Shown here: positions 22,441-33,000 of the stretch, in pieces | How positions within the stretch are numbered: the first letter of the stretch is position 1 | How the letters are laid out: every line of letters starts with the position of its first letter | NCBI RefSeq assembly: GCF_026914185.1 | Contig: NC_070564.1 | Location: 5,456,001-5,520,000, forward strand | Source of the DNA: Puccinia triticina | Taxonomy: Eukaryota; Basidiomycota; Pucciniomycetes; Pucciniales; Pucciniaceae | Direction: 5' to 3' | DNA length: 64,000 nucleotides | The notes under the pieces: model-generated | Databases searched by the model: none | The model's input: the letters and a program-made list of their open reading frames with translations, nothing else | Told to the model about the DNA's origin: nothing | Position numbers and translations under genes: made by a program

Positions 22441-23333
22441 AAATCCTCTCAAACGGGAGTCCCGAAGGAACACCCCGTAGGAGAGGCTTACCTCAAAAGT
22501 CACCCGCGTGGCCTGAGCACTTTGAGAAAATGATACATTTTTCACCATTTTTAAGCTCAAGAGTCATTCAAGCAAAAACCAAGCCCTTCACAGCAATTCT
22601 GAATTGGCAAAGTTGTAGCCTTGCTTCTTAGGCATCTTTTGCTTGTTTTTTGGAAAAAAATTGATGCAAAATAGCTGGTTGCTTGCAAGTTTCAGTTGGT
22701 CTTGTCCTTTCATTTTGTGAAGTAACGTTTGACAGGTGGGGAACTGTTCAGATCATTGGACCATGGTCCCTCTCACGGTTTTTTGACTCGATGCAGCCAA
22801 GTCTGAGTCTTAAATACATAGTACCTGATCATTATAAATGTTAGCTGTCAAAATTGTGTGATACTTGGTTATTGATATAGGTACCAGACATATCTGCTAG
22901 GATATCCGGGATTGAAGATGTTGGATTGTTTACATTGTAATTTTATTTACAGAATGTTTTTTCAGAAGGGATGAAGCTACTTAGGAATTTCAAGCTGGAT
23001 TTAGTGTTCATGGAATCTTGCGCTTCTAATGGTGCCAACGGCGGGATGTTGTTGGAAGGATTAGTGGAGAAATCAGGGGGCAAGATCACCTTCAAGCCAT
23101 TTGGCTGGTGGCTCTCCCCCTTGTAAGCCAACTTTAGATGCAAGTCCCTCCCTTTGGGAGGCAGGCCCTTTGGGCCCCCCAAGCATAGGTGTGAGGGAGG
23201 GACTTGTGTTGAGTTTGAGTCAAACCGCGGCTGGAGATATCCTGACTTGCCCTCCAAAACTCTTCCAACATTGTTTTCCATGTTGCAAAGCTCATCATTC
23301 CAATCTCACAGGAGTCCAATCACCGGGTGCAAT
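22441..23333. other. No gene seen
   Basis: AT-rich sequence without a recognisable protein. 23138-23215 holds a small inverted pair (AAGTCCCTCCC and GGGAGGGACTT) related to the arms of the foldback element at 21740-22440. Confidence 0.4.
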
Positions 23334-23547
23334 GTAGAGACTGCAAAATGAAGATGTGTCTGGTGAGAGTCGAACTCACAACCTCAGCTATGCTGAGACA
23401 CATACTAGAGTGCTGCCTTTACCAACTAGGCTACAGACGCTTGTGGCTGCCAGCTGGGTGGTTGGTTGGTAGTGCTCATGGTTCAATCCAACAGCCCTCC
23501 ATACTGTGGTGATACATCATGGTAGCAGACTAACAGACAACTCAACA
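23334..23547 (-). mobile_element. tRNA-derived SINE, copy 1
   Basis: On the minus strand 23440-23356 folds as a class II tRNA. The acceptor stem GCGTCTG/CAGACAC has one mismatch, the D arm is GCC..GGC, the long variable arm is CTCAGC-ATA-GCTGAG, and the T arm is GTGAG-TTCGACT-CTCAC. The unit ends in a non-tRNA part that matches copy 2 (23756-24453) closely over about 210 bp. The long variable arm points to a Leu or Ser tRNA ancestor. A third partial copy lies near 26222-26272. Confidence 0.75.
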
Positions 23548-23755
23548 CCCCCCCATGCTACATGATGGGAAGTGGGGATTGACCCCAAGAGAGAGTGCGA
23601 ATGAGACCCAGGAAAGATGATCAGTGTAGGGATTGAACCTGTGATCTAGATGTAGGCTTATAGGGGTTTGCGTGGTCTTACAAGTAAGCATTCACAAATT
23701 CATCAAGTCTCTATTGTAAGCGAGTAACGCTCAGGTAGCTCTGGGCTCATAACCT

Positions 23756-24453
23756 GTAGAGACTGTAAAATGAAGTGTGTCTGGTGAGAGTCAAACTCAC
23801 AACCTCAGCTATGCTGAGACACATACTAGAGTGCTGCCTTTACCAACTAGGCTACAGACGCTTGTGGCTGCCAGCTGGGTGGTTGGTTCAACGGTGGGCC
23901 AGCTACGCTAACTGTAGCATTAGCGTGGCGTAGCGTAGCGGAATTCCGCTAACTTTTAGCGTAGCGTTAGCGGAATTGCGCCTTCTCTGCGCTAACGCTA
24001 CGCGCAAAGGATGCGCAGCTAATTTAGCTGTTAGCGTAGCGTTAGCGCAGATGCGCGCAATTGCGCAAACGCTACACATGCAGGGCGCAAAAGAGCGCGC
24101 GCTACGGTGCGCCACAGTGCTTTTAGCTGAAAAAAAGGCCTTTTTTTCCGCTAAAAGCGCTGTAGCGCAGCGTAGCGTAGCGTAGTGACTGTAGCGGCGC
24201 GCTAACACTAACAAACAATTGGCGCGCTGTTAGCGCCGCTGAAACGTAGCGCAGCGTAGCGGCGCTAACAGCGCGCTAACGCTACTCAAAATGGGCGGGC
24301 GCTTTTTGCCGCTACGCTAACGCCAAGTGGCCCTGTAGCGTAGTGTAGCGTAGCAGCCCACCGTTGGTTGGTTGGTAGTGCTCATGGTTCAATCCAAAAG
24401 CCCTCCATACTGTGGTGATACATCATGGTAGCAGACTAACAGACAACTCAACA
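23756..24453 (-). mobile_element. tRNA-derived SINE, copy 2, split by a MITE
   Basis: Direct repeat of copy 1 starting GTAGAGACTG and ending CTCAACA, with its tRNA head at 23861-23777. A 478-bp GC-rich MITE interrupts it within the GGTTGGTTGG stretch. On both sides the SINE sequence resumes exactly. Confidence 0.75.
23889..24366. mobile_element. GC-rich MITE made of GCTACGC/GCGTAGC words
   Basis: Perfect terminal inverted repeats, CAACGGTGGGC and GCCCACCGTTG, with a 7-8 bp duplication of GTTGGTT from the SINE target. The interior is almost wholly alternating GCGTAGCG and CGCTAACG words, so it can fold on itself in many registers. It has no coding capacity. The duplication size suggests a hAT-mobilised element. 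Confidence 0.8.
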
Positions 24454-27400
24454 TGCAAAAGTGTGACATGAATGTGGATCAGGTTATCCTGTCCTGCAGG
24501 TGTTACATGACTTCCAGCACCTGTGAAATTACAGGTCATTTGATCAGACCGGGCACCTGTACAAAAGCTGCCTGACCTGTCACATGCACAGTGACTGTAC
24601 ATTGGATTTCATCATGTATGAGCGTTCACATTTGTTGGGTTAAGTTGACAATTTTGGGGAACTTAACCCAGCCGGCAATCACATTGGTCCGGGAAAACCC
24701 TGGGTCAACAAACCTCAGGCTTGATTTTAGGGTTAGGCTTGCTAAAGCCTAAACCTGAGATTGAGCCTCAGGTTTGGGCAATTCTGATGTCAATTAGCCT
24801 GAAACTGAGCCAACAAATGTGTCTGCCCTTGTCAGCCTTAGAGATACATTAAGTATCCAAAAGACTGCAATAACTTAGTAAATAATAATAATTATTAAAT
24901 TATTATTGCAGAATCAGATTCCTCATCATAAATCAAGGGGGGTCACCCACTTAAAGTACCCCCTTATTCCTATTTCTCCATGGACTAATTGTATGAATAA
25001 GAATTGGCCCCAGAAAGCGCCCAAAAATAGTATTACATACAAAAATTTAGTAAAACAAACAATGTACATAAAATTAAACTGTTGTACATTAATGAGTAAT
25101 ATTCCTCATGTAAAAATACCCCGTGAAAGTATTATGTAGACTTCTACTGAAGCTCTTTCACATGACAATTGGTTATAAACATGTCATGTGACAGAGTCAG
25201 GGAAATTAGTCTATTAAAATACAATTAAATTACCCACAGCCAAGCCCTTTTCACGGCTACACCCCTGGATACTCCCATAGGGAGAAAAGAACTCAGTGTT
25301 TACGCCCACTGAAGTCCCCTCTATAAATAGAGGCCTATTTGGCCCTCAGGAAAAGATCCCCCAGACCATTCACCACCCATAAACTGTAAGTTTGCCGTGA
25401 ATATTCTCCCCTGCTACTATTGTAGCCCCTTTTCCCTTTTAAACCATCCCCAGCACGTAAAATCCACTGGATTAAACCTTTAAAATATCAAAAATCCCTT
25501 ATTAGTATATTTACAAGCTTTATCCTTAAAAGTAGTTGCAGTAAGACCTCCGCCTCTGACAAGCAGCCAATCAGTTTAAGCGCTTACCACCTACTTTTCT
25601 ACGCCAAATTTATTCCCTGTAATTAATAATTATATATTATTAATTACATAATAAATCTTCCTCTTTTTAAAGAGTGTTTAAAACCCTTGTAGTGGCCAAA
25701 TTACCATGTAACAAGCTTAGTAATTTACATTACTAGTGTTTACATCAGCACAGTTATAGTGCTAGGGCCCAAAACCCTTATTTTGACGGGTTTTTTGCCC
25801 TAAGCTTCATAAACAGAGCTGTCAGCCCTCTTGGCCTTGGTCAGCCAACCTGCCCACAAAACCAGGCTTACTTGACCTGGAAATCTAGAAAAATAATGCA
25901 AATGCTCTAATAAGTCTTCAAATCCAAATTCAGGTACCAATAATTGCACAGGCTCAAGGAAAGACAATCAGGAATATCATCTTCAAAGTGGGGGTTGCAA
26001 ACATGCATTTTGCTGCATGCATGACCAAGTTATTGAAACCCTCAATTCAGGAAATCAGTATTTTAATTTAGCCCAACCCTTTGTTTCTGTGCTGTTTGGG
26101 GAGTCCCAGTTTCTTGAAGTGGGGGTTTCTGAATTTAATCCTGCAGGTAGAAATTTTCAAATTTTCAAAACTGCCTCATGATGATAGGGTATTTTTTCAT
26201 ATAAATAGAATCTAATAAATAGTCTGGAGAGACTGTAAAATGTAGATGTGTCTGGTGAGAGTCAAACTCACCAAAGGGTGCCAAGTGCGGGTGCAGGTTT
26301 CCAGTCTGGAATGAAATTCAGGCATGTATCCAGGTGCAAAGTTCCAGCTCAAGTTAAAATTAGAGCTACATTGGACTATGCCACATTTCAATTTCTGGGA
26401 GTTTAAGTCTGTAAGAGTCTTGAGTGACTCTTCACAAATTCTGGTATTAGACACCAGGGGGGGAATGGTCACACTTTCCAGAGAGTGCCAGACCATAATT
26501 CATTCATACAACCTGTCTGATGTTAATCATATGTCAGTGCTAATTTCAACTGCAACTCATCTTTATCCTCATGCGTAACTCATCATGAGACCTGTTGGAA
26601 GTATGATATATATATACTTCTTCCAGTTTGTATTCAGGAGTGAATTATCCTGATGTGAAATTTGAATCCTACCTCCAGTCCATCCTTACTGTCTGTGTGG
26701 GATATCTGATCAAACCCAACATGACTACAGATGCACTTGTAGCCAAGCAAGCCAAACAAGTGTTACATGGTCACCAAATTTACCAAAGCAAATCAAATTC
26801 CAAGTCATGTTTCCTCAGTCCATTGTATGCCTGAGGGATTGAAGTCTCTTTGTGCCAAACTGAAGCAAGATTCCATCACTCTGTGATACTCATATCCTCA
26901 TATTTATCATCTGACTACTTTCTTTCTCTTGGGTGTTAATGGTCATTTACCACTTTGGAAGTCACACAAACTAACTGATCTTTATGATAAATGTACCCAA
27001 AAAATTGCCAAATCCAAATTTTGGCATATGTCAAACAGTCCAGGATAGAACCTACACAGTTTGCAATCTTTGAGTCACATTCAGCTCAAAACAAACATTT
27101 TGTACTATAATTATTGATTGCACCTTCCTTGTTCATGCTATATGGGTGTTGCCCCTGTGTCTTTCAGGTTTAAGTCCACAGGGAACCTCATATTCATACA
27201 AGAGGTCATCTGTCAATTATTGTGAAGTGAGAAAGGCAATGTTTTTTGTTGAAAAAAAAACAGCCCAATATCATGGATTTTGGACCATTACCCTCCTGTG
27301 ACAACTTGTAGGTCATGAGGGAGACAGAGGTGGGATGGACACCAGATACAAAATTCTATTGGTTCCCATTGAATCTTGCAAGGGTTCCAGGCAGGCCCTT

Positions 27401-27639
27401 TGTCTGAAGGGGGTGGGGGCAGGAAAGTCCCCAGAAAGGGGTGCACCTTGATGAATGCACAAGTGGGGTCCGACCTGTGCACTTGTCCACCGCAACATTC
27501 AGCCAAATGTTGCAGTGGACAAGATTACAGGTGCTCAGGTGCAGCTGTCTTCACAGGCAGAGGGTGGAAGTGTGTGTTTGGGAAATGAGGATGTTTATAT
27601 AACCTCATTGCTCAACTTGGCTATCGGAGGGAGAAGACC
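24454..27639. other. AT-rich non-coding stretch, possible old LTR
   Basis: No protein-coding gene is seen in 3.2 kb. Notable points: a hairpin GGGTTAAGTT/AACTTAACCC at 24638-24670; an AT palindrome near 24878-24908; a TATA-like CTATAAATAGAGG at 25320-25332 followed by CT-rich sequence, which would fit an LTR promoter; and a partial SINE near 26222-26272. Ends of an LTR could not be defined. Confidence 0.4.
26445..26575 (+). repeat. Dispersed repeat shared with 48265-48410
   Basis: The block around CACCAGGGGGGGAATGGTC and CCAGAGAGTGCCAGA recurs in reverse complement near 48275-48395. Identity appears moderate and neither copy has a recognisable gene. Confidence 0.5.
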
Positions 27640-28390
27640 ACTAGGTTGTACCTGCCATCAAAGGAGTGTTTCCCCATAATGGCCGGTACAACGCAGACAT
27701 GGAGAGGCATACACACTCCCTTTGATGGCCGAGTTGTACCAGCCATTGAAGGGAGTGTGTACTCCCCTCAATGGTACAACCCAGCCGTTGAAGGGAGTGC
27801 GTACTCCCTTTGATGGTGGGTACATCTCAGCCATTGAGTGTATGTAGACTCCCTTCAATGAATGGGTTGCACCCACCATCAAAGGGAGACACACTCCCTT
27901 TGACGGCTGGGTTTTACCAGCCATCAAGGGGAGTACACACTCCCTTCAATGGCTGGCACATCTTGGCCATCAAAGGGAGGCAAACTACACAATCCCTTTG
28001 ACGGCCGAGCTGTGCCAGCCATTAAAGGGAATGTGTACTCCCTTTGATGGCCGGGTTGTAACCGCCATCAAAAGGAGTACACACTCCCTTCAATGGCCGG
28101 TGAAACCCAGTCATTGAGGCAAGTCTACACCCAATGGCCGAGGTGTAGTCGCCATCAAAGGGAGTATGCACTCCCTTTGACAGCTGGGTTGTACTGGCCA
28201 CCAAATGGAGTGAGGGCTCCCTTCAATGGCAGGTACGTCTCAAGAATAGGTGGCATACTCTCCTCAATGGCTGAGTTGCACAGGCCATTGAAGGGAGTAA
28301 GGACTCTGTTTGATGGCTGTTCCAACTCAGCCATGGAAGCCCTCCATGGCTGAGTTGTAACAGCCATTGAACAGAGTTGTTACTCTGTTC
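27640..28390. repeat. Palindromic minisatellite (CCATCAAAGGGAGT / ACTCCCTTTGATGG)
   Basis: More than ten units, each an inverted pair such as CCATTGAAGGGAGTGTGTAC followed by TCCCTTCAATGG, separated by short linkers such as CCGGTACAACCCAG. The period is about 55-60 bp, with A/T and C/T variation between units. Both halves vary together in many units (CATCAAAG with CTTTGATG, CATTGAAG with CTTCAATG), though mixed units also occur. Confidence 0.85.
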
Positions 28391-28429
28391 GATTGCCGGT
28401 GAAACACGGTCCAGCGAGCTGGATACTTA

Positions 28430-28770
28430 GAGTTTTCATATAATGGAATGGGAATGGCTCCCGTTTGTTTTGGAAAATCCCCACTAAAATAGTGCGGAGT
28501 GTGATTTGAGTTGTGCAAATAGCTGCAGGTATGCAACACAGGGTTGTGTCAGATTCCCCTTTAGGGGCCCTACAGGGCCCTTGTGCTTGGTTGATATGGG
28601 TGATTGTTGATCAGCCCCCCCCCCCCCCCCCCCTCCATCCCCCAATAGCCTTGGCTTTTGGATACATATCTTTGAGTATTTGCACAACTCAAATCACACT
28701 CTGAACTATTTTAGTGGGGATTTTCCAAAACAAACAGGAGCCATTCCCATTCCATTATATAATGGCTGTA
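28430..28770. repeat. Inverted repeat with arms of about 90 bp and a poly-C centre
   Basis: Left arm 28430-28523 (GGAATGGGAATGGCTCC ... TGATTTGAGTTGTGCAAATA) is repeated inverted at 28675-28770. The centre holds a run of about 20 C (28612-28633). It may be a MITE or foldback element. No gene. Confidence 0.65.
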
Positions 28771-28784
28771 TGTATCAAGCCCGC

Positions 28785-28900
28785 GGAGAGCGTTTCTCCC
28801 AGCGAGCTGGATACTTGTGTATCCAGATCAATGGGAGGAGTCCTCTCGGCGAGCTGGATATTTATATATATATATATAAATATATCCAGCTCAGCAAGGA
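28785..28900. repeat. GAGCTGGATAC palindrome cluster
   Basis: Contains GCGAGCTGGATACTTGTGTATCCAG and then a nearly perfect palindrome of about 40 bp at 28851-28893 (GAGCTGGATATTTATATATA to its complement). The same word recurs at 28400-28425 and 46770-46880. Confidence 0.65.
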
Positions 28901-29589
28901 ACATCGTTTCCCATGTCCACCCTCAGGTTTGGGCAAACGTGAGGGTGGACATTTCAAGCATGGTCCCTTGTGTCAAATGAGTGCTCCTGGTCTGTACCAG
29001 TGCGGGTGTATGCTAATTAGTGAGAGGACTGCAGAATGTATGCAAAATGATTTCCCCCCTGAATCCCTTGCCTGCGGAGCTCAAGTGAGAACCTCAGACT
29101 TGAGAAGAACTGCAAAAAATCACCAACTATCCCGCATATCCCTTAATCCACTGCCAATCTCATCCCAACTGCTCAATTCTAAAATCACTTCCACCGCTTG
29201 CTTAGACTTTGAAGATTCAGGAGGAGCTCGGATTCAACTCAAGTGAAGGTATTGCCAAACCCCTTCTTCTCTCTCTTCTCCACTCTCTCTCTCTTCTGAT
29301 TTACTCTTGTTGATCATTTTCTTTATCTCCCAGGCTTGCTGTTGTTTCTCTCTCCCTTTGCAATCTTATTTGTCTATTCTTTGAGTCGTAGTGAGGACTA
29401 GAACATCTGAAGGTACATTGTGATTTCATTCCTTTTCATCATAATGTGTCTTACTTATTTTCTCTTTTCTCTTTTATTGTCAGTTATCTACTACTATTAG
29501 CTTTAGGTATTAGCTGCAATAAAGTTGTTGATCTCAAATTCCTACACCTGGTGACATTGCCCACCTATGTCACAGTGGCAACTGGGTCA
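28901..29589. other. No gene seen
   Basis: A plus-strand frame spans 28680-29246, but half of it is repeat sequence. The remainder (TACLDFEDSGGARIQLK at its end) is not recognised. CT-rich sequence follows at 29260-29370. Confidence 0.35.
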
Positions 29590-29830
29590 TTTCAGGGAGA
29601 CTCCCTTCAATGGCCAGGTTGTACTGGCCATTGAAAGGAGTGTCTCCCCTCAATGGCCGGTACAACCCTGCCATCAAGAGGAGTTCACACTCCCTTCAAT
29701 GGCGGAGTTGTACCAGCCATCAAAGGGAGTGTGTACTCTCCTCAATGGCTGATACAACCCAGCCATTGAAGGGAGTGCGTACTCCCTTTGATGGTGGGTA
29801 CAACTTGGCCATCACGGGTAGACTCCCAAG
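29590..29830. repeat. Second block of the CCATCAAAGGGAGT minisatellite
   Basis: About five units of the same palindromic repeat as 27640-28390, 1.2 kb away, separated by unrelated sequence. This implies either a split array or two independent amplifications. Confidence 0.8.
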
Positions 29831-30085
29831 GAGTCCTCTCAGCAAGCTTGGTATATATCCAAGTCTATTAAAACCACAATTTTGTGGGAAAAAAAATCAA
29901 GGGTTTCCCCTACAATGAACAAAATTTACAAAAAAATGACAGGAGTTTCCCCACAAGACAACAAAGTACAAACAAATCGTGAGGGTTTCCCCAATACATG
30001 AATGAAAAATGTTGTGACAGGCTAAATTACACTGAAAATTAAAAATAAAACCTCAACCAGCAACCTAGCCCAACACCAGCCAAAG

Positions 30086-33000
30086 GGGCGGGTGAATTTC
30101 ACAACCTATGCCTTTACACAGACAACCTCATGTAAAGGGTACAGTGTGTAAAACTACATGTAACTTTACTTGCATGCAATTTTACATTGACTTCGTCCAC
30201 AATGACCTCATGTAAACACCCAACATGTAAATGGCAGAGTGCAAAAAAAAACCTGCGCTCCCGCATTGGGTAATTTTACATCCTGTGCACGCACAACCTT
30301 GTTCCAAAGGCATGCAAATCCGCAGATTGACCCGTACAGAAACAGATTTGCAACCTTGTGAGAGAATGTGCACAGTTCATCCTCACCCATCCGGTCATTT
30401 CTCTCCAAATCCACCAACGCACCATTGCATTCACCGGCAATCTCTAGGTCCCCAACCGCGATCCCCACCCACCCTTTTGGATTGCACTTGTTGTATGGCG
30501 AGCTATAACTCAAAACAATCAAAGCATGCCGGTAAGTATTTCTCCCTCCTCTCTTATCCTCTGCAGACTGCTATTTCCCGTCCGTCACCATCTCAATCTA
30601 CGAAACTCCTAGCCAACAATCTTTCTACCCGTTCAGCATACACAGTCTTTTCAATCAATACCTTTTTGCTGCAATACACGCTATACATCATCCCCATGGC
30701 CAAGAATCGAAAGAAAAAGAACCCTATGCCGGAAACAACTCAGATCAATTTCAACTCCCCGCCTAATTTTGCTGAAACCATCAATCACCCAACGGCCCTT
30801 GTCAAAAAAACCAAGCGCCATAACTGGGAGATCCCCCACGGAATGGATCAGGACCACCAGACCTTTATCGACCACGACTGCATCCTTGACAAGCAGGGCT
30901 ATCCTATATACCCCAACCGAGAAACAAAGTTTGTTCTCAAGCCTGGCAATCAGATCACCAACTTCGGTTCTGTCGGGTACTCTAAGAAGAACACCGTTGA
31001 TAACCGTTCAGATGGCACATGGAAAGTGCGCCGCTTCCTGTGTCTGGGGGTTCTCCTGTGCAACAATGACAAATGTGATTACACTGGTCCTCCCCCCACT
31101 GGCTGTGGCAAAATCAAAGAGCTGCTTGATCAGTAAGTCCAGTTTACTATTTTCTCCGTTCATCACATCACATTTAGGGGTTTTTTCTCGCGCCTCAGGA
31201 AACCCCCGTGTGAAGGAAGCGCAGGACAGTGCCCCGGTACTGTATACTGGAAGAAGTGTGAGGGAACAATGGTGCGATTTGACATTCACAAGGAAACCAG
31301 TTGGGGTCTCATGCGGCATCACGGATACCACGACCACCCCTGGCCAACTGCAAAGAAGGCTGATCCCCTTGCACGAGCCGAGTTCTCCAACGAGGTTAAG
31401 AAGAACCCAAAAGCTAGTGCACTGGAATTGAAGGTAAGTTTCCCTCTGGTCCTCACCACAGCAAGTCAATTGACACCGTGGATTAACCTGTACAGGTCGG
31501 AGTTCCCAACCCCGATGATGTCAACCAACCATTTACCAGTGTGGTAGAAATTCACAAATCATTTGGCAACTCAGATAGACTCCGCTACCTCCGCCGCGAA
31601 ATCCTGCGCGAGTTAAACCTTGGCCCCGACAAGAACGGCGCAGGCATGGGGGACTTATTTATCCTGCAGATGTTTGAGTGGGACCGGTTGAGTACTTTTC
31701 TTGTCTTATCATTCTTATTTTCTTCCTTGATCTCCTGATTTCTAACTCACACTAATTATTCTCGCCTGCTACCCTAAAACTTGGCCTTCCAGCAAAGGAT
31801 TGGAAATCATATTGGCATCATTCCGGGGTGGCAACAAGCACTTTACTTTCCAGACAAAGTGGATGTCCGAACGACTTCTAGCTCAATCAGAAGAAGGCAA
31901 CCAACTTTACAGTGGTGGACTTCTTTCCGACGTCACATACAGGTTTTTTGAGAATGGATATCTCCTCACAACCTCGATGTATTGTAGTCGGATCAACCGA
32001 TGGATACCCGTACAACTTAGCTGGATCCGAGGACTCACTGAGAGATACTATCAAATACACTTTTCCACCCTTTTCAGACAGTTTCTCATCCCCTCAATCC
32101 TGAAGGAGGAACGTGAGCAGCTCTTACAAAGTGTAGTTGATTTATCTAGTGCTCAACGGAACGGGTTCATTGCCGCCTTTATGGAAGTATTCAACACCAC
32201 CGACAAAGTTGCCATAGGTCACTTGAAGGGTTGCAGTCACCACTTCCAGGCCTCCGTTACTCGGATCAAGCGGAACCTATCGGTCATCATGGCTGACGAA
32301 GTTGTACGCACTTCTTTTCCTCCCCTGCATTTTCATTGCATCACTCATCAGGTGTTTTTACGTTTCACAGAAGCCATTTGAGAAAATGTGTCACAACCTT
32401 TTACTCACAAACTCCGCGGCAGGTCGGACACATGAAGAGAGGATTGACGAGATTCGACGCCGCTTCCCAAAGGTCAAGAAGTGGCTGGATTGGTGGACAA
32501 TGGCAGACGTCGAAGCTACTTTGTTCCCCAGCCGACGTGTGATGCTCGAGGACTCCCCTGATGGCGAAGATGGTCTACCAAACACCACCAATGCTCAGGA
32601 GAGCATGCACCGAGTATACTATATGTTTAGGTAATTACTCCTTCCCATCGCCTTTTTATCCTTTAATGGAACTGATTTTTTTTGTTCATTTCACAGTGTT
32701 GGAAAGAAGCACCTGTTCCACGGGATGATTGAGCTGTATGGCTTTGTGATGGCGTTGGAGCGGGATTACCATGCTGTCATGCGAGGCATGCCTATTGAGT
32801 ACGGAAACCGACCAAGGAAGCAGATTGATGTCAGTCAATCTATCGGCTGGACAAAACCCACAAAACTTCAGAGGGCTTTATTCAACGATGGAAGGGCCCC
32901 TGATACAACGGAAGAGCTTATTTCCGAACATCCTGAGAAACGCGCTAAAGGACGGCCTCCAAACGCCCCTAACATCGACCGATCCCTCCATACCACCTTT

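Noticed and set aside
23356..23440. Functional tRNA-Leu or tRNA-Ser gene
   Set aside because: There is an acceptor mismatch and an irregular anticodon loop, and the unit is repeated with shared non-tRNA tails, which fits a SINE better.
27640..28390. Evenly spaced repeats suggesting a CRISPR array
   Set aside because: Units are palindromic and vary, the spacers are short and themselves repeated, and the genome is eukaryotic.
28680..29246. 188-codon plus-strand frame
   Set aside because: Its first part is the inverted repeat and the GAGCTGGATAC palindrome; the rest is not recognised.
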